A stretch of 5,086 nt of DNA, from contig DTYT01000218.1 in the NCBI GenBank assembly GCA_012961745.1, positions 1-5,086 of the forward strand, given 5' to 3'. The first letter of the stretch is position 1. Each line of letters begins with the position of its first letter. The notes under the pieces were generated by a model. It ran no database searches. It saw nothing but the letters and a program-made list of their open reading frames with translations, and was not told the DNA's origin. The DNA comes from Kiritimatiellia bacterium. GTDB lineage: Bacteria > Verrucomicrobiota > Kiritimatiellia > B70-G9. This document shows positions 1 to 4,670 of the stretch, piece by piece. A program made the position numbers and the translations under genes.

Positions 1-60
<60 letters not shown>

Positions 61-65
61 ACCGC

Positions 66-96
66 GGAAAACAATATTAGGCCATCGGATTGGCCT
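66..96 (-). terminator. Possible weak intrinsic terminator after the deacylase gene
   Basis: One nucleotide after the deacylase stop, the minus strand carries AGGCCA, loop ATCCGA, then TGGCCT (96-79), a perfect 6-bp hairpin. It is followed by AATATTGTTTTC (77-66), a U-containing but interrupted tract. This has the layout of a Rho-independent terminator. The stem is short and the tract begins with A residues, so efficiency is doubtful. The same bases form the spacer and -10 box of the tRNA-Phe promoter, so the repeat could instead be an operator or chance. Confidence 0.4.
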
Positions 97-101
97 GTCA
101 A
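74..101 (-). promoter_or_regulatory. Sigma-70-type promoter for tRNA-Phe
   Basis: On the minus strand a perfect -35 hexamer TTGACA (101-96) is followed after a 16-nt spacer by TAATAT (79-74), which matches the -10 consensus at four of six positions, including the first two bases and the last. Start of transcription about 7 nt downstream (near 65-67) would leave a leader of only 5-8 nt before the tRNA 5' end at 60. The discriminator is GC-rich (CCGCGG), as is common for stringently controlled stable-RNA promoters; that regulatory reading is inference. The -35 box contains the TGA stop of the upstream amidohydrolase gene. The spacer is almost entirely an inverted repeat (79-96). Confidence 0.72.
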
Positions 102-1693
102 TCGCCTTGCAGGGCCAGGATTCGGCCACCCCGCCGGCCAGTCAGCTTCCCCTCTTCCACTGTGAGTACGCCGTTGACGATCACCGCCTTGATACCCTGG
201 GGGAAACGATGTGGCTCCCGATACGTGGCCCTGTCGCGGACCACTTCCCGCTCAATGATGCAGAGGTCGGCGAAAGCCCCGGAACGGACCCGTCCCCGAT
301 CCGTCAGACCGAAGTGGGCGGCGGGCAGGCCGGTCATCTTCCGGACCGCCTCGGCGAGGGGAAGCAGCCCGTCCAGACACATCCTCAGGAAACGTGGGAA
401 TGTGCCGTAAGCACGCGGGTGAGGATGATCATCTGCCAGCAGCCCTCGCGGGCTGCGCAGGGATGCATCCGTGCCGATACACACGTACGACAGGCGAAGG
501 ATCCTTTCAATGTCATCCTGTCGCAGGCCAGCGAAGACTGCCTGGGTCGCGAGCCGATCGGTAATCAGCAGATGGATTACTGTTTCGGCGGGTGACTTAT
601 CGAGCATCCCGGCAGCCTCCAGCAGGCTCTTGCCCCGAAAACGCCGATTGGCGGGGTCCACGGTGGTAGAGATGATAATTCTCTTGCAATCGCAAGTCTG
701 GAGGTTCTTCTCCAGCTCCCGGGTTATGCGCGCCCGCCAGCGAGGATCCCAGAGCAGGTTGAGCTCGTGCTCCGGGCCGCGACTGAAGACATATTCCGGA
801 AGGATGATGTCCAAGTCGCTGGCCGACGCAGTGTAGGGATAGGCGTCCGCCGCCACCCGGAGCCCATCGGCACGGTACCGCTCGATCGCCTGCAGTGCGC
901 GGTCGAGTACGGCGGACGTTGCGCCTCCGCCGATCTTGAGATGGGATATTTCCAGGCATACGCCTGCCAGACTGGCCACGCGAAGCACCTCGGAGATCGA
1001 CTCCGCCAAGCGGCCGGACTCGTTGCGTAGATGTACTGAATAGACACCCCCCCGCTCGGCAACCACGCGAGTGAGTTCAATCAGCTCCTCAACCGCAGCG
1101 TACCTGCCGGGGGGATAGGCCAGCCCGCTGCTGAGGCCCGCAGCCCCCTGATCCATGGCTTCCGCCAGCAGTCGCTGCATGCGGGCTAGTTCTGCGGCGT
1201 CGGCGGGCCGTGGATCATAGCCTGTCACGCATCCGCGGAGCGTGTTGTGCCCGACAAAGGGTCGCACGTTCACGGCCGGGCCGACATCCTCCAGCAGGCT
1301 GCGGTAGTCGGCAAATGTGCGCCATTTCCCGGGATATGTGAAGCGGCGCCAGTCGCCGGGCAACCGCGCCCGGCCGAGAAGAGGGGCCGCCGATGCGCCG
1401 CACTGGCCGATGACTTCGGTGGTGATACCTTGCATCACCTTGCTGGGCGACAACGGATCCAGCAGGAGATAGGCGTCGGAGTGCGAATGAGCGTCAATGA
1501 AGCCGGGACAGACCAAACAATCGCAGGCATCCACGGTGACCCGGGCTTCACCGGGCAGCTGTTTGGAAACTGCGCAGATCCGGTCTGCCCGGATCGCCAC
1601 ATCGGCGGTAAAAGGCGGCGCTCCGGTTCCATCCACCACGGTCCCGCCGCGAATGAGCATGTCCCACCGATGGCTGTGGTTCAGGGGCTGCAT
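98..1693 (-). CDS. N-acyl-D-amino-acid deacylase (D-aminoacylase) family amidohydrolase
   Basis: A zinc amidohydrolase of 531 aa from the chosen start. The family hydrolyses N-acyl-D-amino acids to a carboxylate and a free D-amino acid; relatives act on N-acyl-D-Glu or D-Asp, so the substrate is unsettled. Visible landmarks: the N-terminal beta segment LIRGGTVVDGTG; PGFIDAHSHSD with metal-ligand histidines H69 and H71; VIGQCG with C98; GAAGLSSGLAYPPG (183-196); SVHLRNES with H221; EISHLK with H251; DAYPYTASAS; IGTD with catalytic Asp D409; HPRAYGTFPRFL; and a C-terminal GRVRSGAFADLCII segment. The ligand positions nearly match those I recall for Alcaligenes D-aminoacylase (67, 69, 96, 220, 250). 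No signal peptide is visible, so it is probably cytoplasmic. ATG 1693 lies 1 nt after the upstream stop, suggesting translational coupling. ATG 1660 (520 aa) is the main alternative but would cut into the usual D-x-L-I-R-G-G start; the frame is open to 1837. It may process cell-wall-derived or dietary acylated D-amino acids; the context does not decide. Confidence 0.93.
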   Translation of the reverse strand: MQPLNHSHRWDMLIRGGTVVDGTGAPPFTADVAIRADRICAVSKQLPGEARVTVDACDCLVCPGFIDAHSHSDAYLLLDPLSPSKVMQGITTEVIGQCGASAAPLLGRARLPGDWRRFTYPGKWRTFADYRSLLEDVGPAVNVRPFVGHNTLRGCVTGYDPRPADAAELARMQRLLAEAMDQGAAGLSSGLAYPPGRYAAVEELIELTRVVAERGGVYSVHLRNESGRLAESISEVLRVASLAGVCLEISHLKIGGGATSAVLDRALQAIERYRADGLRVAADAYPYTASASDLDIILPEYVFSRGPEHELNLLWDPRWRARITRELEKNLQTCDCKRIIISTTVDPANRRFRGKSLLEAAGMLDKSPAETVIHLLITDRLATQAVFAGLRQDDIERILRLSYVCIGTDASLRSPRGLLADDHPHPRAYGTFPRFLRMCLDGLLPLAEAVRKMTGLPAAHFGLTDRGRVRSGAFADLCIIEREVVRDRATYREPHRFPQGIKAVIVNGVLTVEEGKLTGRRGGRILALQGD

Positions 1694-1700
1694 CTCAGCC
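1686..1700 (-). promoter_or_regulatory. Small hairpin enclosing the stop/start junction TGAGATG
   Basis: The minus strand reads GGCTG-AGATG-CAGCC, a perfect 5-bp stem with a 5-nt loop. The loop contains the proposed ATG start (1693-1691) of the deacylase. The 3' stem strand is its first codons, and the 5' stem strand includes part of the upstream TGA stop. Such a structure would need a ribosome finishing the upstream gene to open it, which fits coupled translation. No strong Shine-Dalgarno is seen before this ATG. A 5-bp stem can arise by chance. Confidence 0.3.
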
Positions 1701-2243
1701 GAGGGAAGTCGGCAGTCGTCCCCGGGGCTCCGCGGCCAGGCGCGCCGCTTCTTCTTCGAGGAGAACGGACACCCGTCGGCCCACCGATTCAAGGCGGTCG
1801 ACAGTGAGTTGCGGGTCGGGAACAATGAATACTTCACCGGTACGACGGTGCTCGTAGACCAGGATCTTCAGGGAGTCCCGTCGTTGGATTTCCCTTTCCG
1901 CAAGGACCTTTTTCCGCTCCAGCATGATGGCCAGGACAAAAGACACCTCGGGATCTGCAGTGTCGCACTGCTGGATCAACCGCCGCAGCAGGGACTCGGC
2001 CACTTCACGGGGCACGACCGTGGGACGCGACGGTACCGGCGGGCGGTAGGTCCCGGTCCAGACACTGATGGCGTTTTGTCGGTGCTCATCTCGGGCACAG
2101 CCGATGCAGAAGTCGGTGCGGTAGTAGCCCCCCTGTCCCTGATCCAAGCGCGACAGGATCTTTTGCCCGTCGGTGAAGCGGCGTGAGCAGGCCGCACAGG
2201 CGGGCCCCGGTCCCTTGATGTCCCAGCAGTCTTCCCGGTTCAT
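1695..2243 (-). CDS. Conserved-looking double-CxxC (putative zinc-binding) protein of unknown function
   Basis: I do not recognise a named family. From ATG 2243 the protein has 182 aa. The N-terminal part has CAAC (C16, C19) and CIGC (C46, C49), spaced like a zinc ribbon or treble clef, with an extra C6 in DCWDIKGPG. Then come a Pro-rich linker (about 68-76), a helical stretch (about 79-113, AESLLRRLIQQ...FVLAIMLERKK), a probable beta hairpin KILVYEHRRTGEVFIVPDPQ (126-145), and a charged C-terminal helix rich in Glu and Arg. No signal peptide or membrane segment is visible, so it is probably cytoplasmic. Start choice is uncertain: ATG 2243 is close to the DCWDIKGPG motif but lacks a Shine-Dalgarno. 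ATG 2327 (210 aa) has GGGTGG 7 nt upstream but would overlap the preceding small ORF by 22 nt and adds a stretch with atypical codons. The stop lies 1 nt before the deacylase start. I have a vague memory of similar proteins in PVC-group genomes, which I cannot verify here. Confidence 0.82.
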   Translation of the reverse strand: MNREDCWDIKGPGPACAACSRRFTDGQKILSRLDQGQGGYYRTDFCIGCARDEHRQNAISVWTGTYRPPVPSRPTVVPREVAESLLRRLIQQCDTADPEVSFVLAIMLERKKVLAEREIQRRDSLKILVYEHRRTGEVFIVPDPQLTVDRLESVGRRVSVLLEEEAARLAAEPRGRLPTSLG

Positions 2244-2305
2244 GAGCAGCGGCTGTTTTCCCGAATCATTCCGGCCCACGCGCGGTCGGGATAGCGTTCT
2301 TCCAT

Positions 2306-2620
2306 TTACCGGGTGATTCTCGTACATTGGAGTTCCACCCGGGCTTCCCAGCAACGGCACCGTCCCGTCCAGGCATGTGGAACCATGACCAGACCGTCAT
2401 CAAACAGGATACCACAGGAGGTATAAAATCGCAGGACTTCATCGGCATTTCCATCGAGGCCCTTGAGAGGGGGGCCGAGGAGGGGGCTTGGACGAAGCTT
2501 TCCGGTCTGCCCGTATCGGCGGAATTCCCCCAGGCGGAAAAGGAACCTCGAACCGGGTGCGAGGATCGGGGCCGACACGAGGCCCGGGGATTCCCGTCTC
2601 CGGGAGGGTCGGCAGTCCAT
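2306..2620 (-). CDS. Small ORF of unknown function (questionable)
   Basis: A 104-codon ORF begins with ATG 2 nt after the TAG stop of the channel gene and fills most of the otherwise empty 2244-2622 stretch. I do not recognise the product. The N-terminus is Arg/Pro/Ser-rich and low in complexity. The centre and C-terminus look more protein-like, with aromatic and hydrophobic runs (SRFLFRLGEFRRYG, DEVLRFYTSCGILFDDGLVM) and four cysteines after residue 68. No membrane segment and no ExbD/TolR-like anchor is visible. For coding: the placement, open frame, same strand and third-position GC of roughly two thirds by hand count. Against: second-position GC is also high, no Shine-Dalgarno is obvious, and there are no recognisable motifs. 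If it is not a gene, this interval is a long leader for the double-CxxC protein gene. Confidence 0.42.
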   Translation of the reverse strand: MDCRPSRRRESPGLVSAPILAPGSRFLFRLGEFRRYGQTGKLRPSPLLGPPLKGLDGNADEVLRFYTSCGILFDDGLVMVPHAWTGRCRCWEARVELQCTRITR

Positions 2621-2622
2621 GG

Positions 2623-3342
2623 CTACTGCCCGCCGATGGTTCCCGGCTCGACGGAGTCACCGCGGCCCAGGCAGGTCAGCAGATCTGCGCCCACGATTTC
2701 CAGATCGCTTAGCAGGCGGCTGCCCCGGTTGCGAAAGTAGGCGTAACACATCATCGCCGGGATTGCCACCAGAAGTGCGGCGGCAGTGGTCACCAGGGCC
2801 TGGGAGACCCCCGCCGCCACCACGATGGGATTGGCCCGGGCCACGTCCAGGGCCACGGCTTGGAAAGCCCGCAGCATACCCATCACCGTGCCCAGCAGAC
2901 CGATGACGGGCGCCATTACGGCAATATCTACGAGGTACCGGACGCGGTCTTGCAGCCTGACGGCCTGCCGGGAGCTTTCGCGCTCCACTATTTCCTTGAG
3001 GATGCCAGCATCCGGGGGTGACGCGCGGCGGCAGTAGTCAATGGCAACGCGCGCAATAGACGCTGCCGGACTGGGGTCGTTCTGACACAGGACGGCCGCC
3101 TCGTCGATGCGGCGGGATTGCAGCAGCCGGTGAAGTTCCATGAGCAACTTGCGGTGCGCAATTCTTTCCCGGCGCAGGGAGAGAAGGATACAGAGTACCA
3201 GCGTCAGGCCGATGATCGAAAGGGCGCCGAGCATGTACATCAGCCAACCGCCGGTCTGCACGATGTCCCACGGGCTCATGGTCTGCTGCAGCGGTCCGGC
3301 AGGCACGGCCGGGGCCACGGCAACTGCCGGCGTCATTTCCAT
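2623..3342 (-). CDS. MotA/TolQ/ExbB proton channel family protein
   Basis: An inner-membrane protein of 239 aa, a usual ExbB/TolQ length. It belongs to the pentameric family that uses the proton gradient to energise TonB-dependent uptake (ExbB), outer-membrane integrity (TolQ) or related machines. Predicted membrane segments are at about 31-56, 137-160 and 172-203, with a long cytoplasmic stretch (57-135) after the first, as in ExbB. Diagnostic motifs are APVIGLLGTVMGMLRAFQAVA (144-164) and GVSQALVTTAAALLVAIPAM (178-197), containing the conserved TM2 glycines and the paired TM3 threonines (T185, T186). The start at ATG 3342 is supported by AGGTGG 6 nt upstream. The Ala/Pro/Val-rich N-terminus could be a periplasmic tail or a weak signal-like segment. 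The usual downstream ExbD/TolR gene is absent, so ExbB versus TolQ cannot be settled and I give no symbol. Confidence 0.93.
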   Translation of the reverse strand: MEMTPAVAVAPAVPAGPLQQTMSPWDIVQTGGWLMYMLGALSIIGLTLVLCILLSLRRERIAHRKLLMELHRLLQSRRIDEAAVLCQNDPSPAASIARVAIDYCRRASPPDAGILKEIVERESSRQAVRLQDRVRYLVDIAVMAPVIGLLGTVMGMLRAFQAVALDVARANPIVVAAGVSQALVTTAAALLVAIPAMMCYAYFRNRGSRLLSDLEIVGADLLTCLGRGDSVEPGTIGGQ

Positions 3343-3416
3343 TGCATTCCACCTGCTACCGGGATACTGGATCCATCGGCATACCGATGACCTTACATCC
3401 CCAAGTACAGACTTGT
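3343..3416 (-). other. pgsA to channel-gene spacer with two small inverted repeats
   Basis: The 74-nt spacer holds two perfect hairpins on the minus strand. CAAGT-CTGT-ACTTG (3415-3402) starts 1 nt after the pgsA stop. CATCGG-TATG-CCGATG (3389-3374) lies in the middle. Neither is followed by a U tract, so they are not convincing intrinsic terminators. They could protect mRNA ends, or the second could be an operator. I see no good -35/-10 pair, although TTGGGG with TATGCC about 16 nt later is a very weak candidate. Confidence 0.35.
3349..3354 (-). promoter_or_regulatory. Ribosome binding site deciding the channel-gene start
   Basis: AGGTGG on the minus strand lies 6 nt before ATG 3342. A second in-frame ATG (3336) is 12 nt away and an out-of-frame ATG (3347) is only 1 nt away, so the site favours 3342. 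Confidence 0.7.
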
Positions 3417-4010
3417 TTACTGTTGCCGGAGAATGGGTGAATGCTGCCAGAAGTAACCCCACCCGCTTGCCAGCGTAATCATCACCGCGGCCAGGCCGAG
3501 GCCGTAACAGACATAGGAGAATCCCATCCGGTAGTCCGCCAGCACCGCCGGATAGTATACCGCCACCACATCGTCCCGGACGGCCAGTCCCAGCATGATG
3601 GCGACAATGGTGACCACCTGCCAGCCGGTCTTGTGCTTGCCCCATCGGCCGGCCGGAATAATGTGCCCGCGATAGGCGGCCAGCAGACGCAATCCGGTGA
3701 CCAGAAATTCGCGTCCGATAACCAGGACCACCATCCAGGCCGGGAGCAACTGGAGTTCGACGAAACTGACAAAGGCGGCGCAGATCAGGATCTTGTCCGT
3801 CAACGGGTCCATGAAGACACCGAACGGGGTGCTCCCGTAGTACTTTCGTGCCAGATACCCATCGAGATAGTCGGTAGTACCGGCAATGATGAACATCAGT
3901 AGAGCGGAAGTCCGGGCCAAGGTGAAATCCACTGAGAGAAAGAACATGATCAGGCCGGCGAAAAACAGCCGGCTGAGAGTGAGAGCGTCTGGCAGCCGGA
4001 TCCTGGTCAT
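3417..4010 (-). CDS. pgsA: CDP-diacylglycerol--glycerol-3-phosphate 3-phosphatidyltransferase
   Basis: An inner-membrane enzyme of 197 aa, near the usual 180-200. It makes phosphatidylglycerophosphate and CMP from CDP-diacylglycerol and glycerol 3-phosphate, the committed step to phosphatidylglycerol and cardiolipin. The CDP-alcohol phosphatidyltransferase signature is complete: D50-G51-x2-A54-R55-x8-G64-x3-D68-x3-D72, with a further Asp at 47; these acidic residues bind the divalent metal and CDP moiety. Typical PgsA features follow: GREFLVTGLRLLAA (99-112) and the basic AGRWGKHKTGWQ (120-131). The N-terminus LPDALTLSR is the usual PgsA opening, supporting ATG 4010. Several hydrophobic segments span the protein. 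Its Shine-Dalgarno is weak (GTGGG close to the ATG). It lies 42 nt after the rodZ-like gene, an arrangement also known from Firmicutes (ymfM-pgsA). Confidence 0.95.
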   Translation of the reverse strand: MTRIRLPDALTLSRLFFAGLIMFFLSVDFTLARTSALLMFIIAGTTDYLDGYLARKYYGSTPFGVFMDPLTDKILICAAFVSFVELQLLPAWMVVLVIGREFLVTGLRLLAAYRGHIIPAGRWGKHKTGWQVVTIVAIMLGLAVRDDVVAVYYPAVLADYRMGFSYVCYGLGLAAVMITLASGWGYFWQHSPILRQQ

Positions 4011-4052
4011 GATCCCACGGGCCGAGATTTTGGCGGCCGCCTTTCGGGCAGG

Positions 4053-4670
4053 TCAAGAACCATTATGCGGGATGCGCGCAACGGGTGGGTTTTCTTTTTC
4101 CTCAATGTAAGGTTGGGGAGGTTCTTCAATGTAGCGGGGGATACCGGCCGGGCTTCGGGACGTGGCTGGCGGGACGTTCGGACGGGAACACAGGTGCAGA
4201 CCCAGCAGCATAACCAGCGTGGCCGTGACCAACCCGGTCACCAGGGGCGCCCGTCTGGGACGTTCGCCGGGAAAGCTGCTGAACCACCGCCGGAGATTCT
4301 CGAGTGCTTTCTGGGCCAGATCGCGGTGTTCCAAGCCGGCGGCTTCCGGCAGGATGGCGCCGTGGGCCTCTCGCACCTGCTCGGTCATGTACCGTTCGGT
4401 GAGCGGGCGGTGGTCCAGACCGAGATACTGCGCGTAGAGTTTGATGAACGCTCTGGCGTAAGCCGGGGCCGGGAAACGGTCGAATTCGTCGTTTTCGAGG
4501 GCCTCTACTTTGTGGATAGTGATGTGCAACGCGTCCGCTGCCTGGCGCAGCGAAATCCCTTTGCGTTCCCGTTCTCGACGTAGGACGGCACCAATGGATC
4601 CGCCGCCTCCGGCCGTGGTGCTGTCCGGTGGCGTGGTCCGCGGCGTTTCTTCTGGTCTATCAGGATTCAC
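4053..4670 (-). CDS. RodZ-like helix-turn-helix membrane protein, short C-terminus
   Basis: A 205-aa protein resembling RodZ, which links the MreB cytoskeleton to the cell-wall elongation complex. After a Gly/Thr/Pro-rich tail (1-24), residues 25-88 form the RodZ-type HTH domain: IGAVLRRERERKGISLRQAA, KVEALENDEFDRFPAPAYAR and AFIKLYAQYLGLD match the family pattern well. A linker with RRWFSSFPGERPRR gives positive-inside charge before one membrane segment (141-161). The outer part is only about 44 residues, Pro/Glu-rich with a repeated YIEE (180-183, 188-191). The C-terminal beta domain common in longer RodZ proteins (DUF4115) is missing although the stop is clear and pgsA follows normally. 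The start is GTG 4670, overlapping the ftsK end by 11 nt, with AGGGGGAG (4688-4681) 10 nt upstream. An HTH regulator with a membrane anchor is the alternative reading. Confidence 0.88.
   Translation of the reverse strand: MNPDRPEETPRTTPPDSTTAGGGGSIGAVLRRERERKGISLRQAADALHITIHKVEALENDEFDRFPAPAYARAFIKLYAQYLGLDHRPLTERYMTEQVREAHGAILPEAAGLEHRDLAQKALENLRRWFSSFPGERPRRAPLVTGLVTATLVMLLGLHLCSRPNVPPATSRSPAGIPRYIEEPPQPYIEEKENPPVARIPHNGS

Noticed and set aside
1694..1837. Extending the deacylase to the first ATG of the frame at 1837.
   Set aside because: The extra 48 residues overlap the end of the Cys-protein gene, are basic and Ser-rich, and precede the normal family N-terminus.
1247..2186. Long plus-strand ORFs (186 and 229 codons) opposite the deacylase and Cys-protein genes.
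   Set aside because: They are antisense shadows of strongly supported minus-strand genes and show no recognisable domains.
2416..2429. Plus-strand AGGAGGT followed by TATAAAAT, looking like a ribosome site or -10 box.
   Set aside because: No start codon lies at a workable distance, there is no -35 partner, and no plus-strand gene follows.
2465..2487. G-rich plus-strand tract as a possible G-quadruplex.
   Set aside because: It has only two long G runs separated by GA-rich bases, fewer than the four clean runs needed.
2327..2740. Plus-strand ORF of 137 codons across the gap and the end of the channel gene.
   Set aside because: Composition is Pro/Arg/Ser-rich with no motif, it runs antisense to a confident gene, and it matches the pattern of antisense open frames in GC-rich DNA.
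3343..4056. The minus-strand frame of the channel gene stays open far upstream, through most of pgsA (477 codons in all).
   Set aside because: The upstream part overlaps pgsA in another frame and gives a low-complexity, non-family sequence. The channel gene has a proper AGGTGG site and homologous start at 3342.
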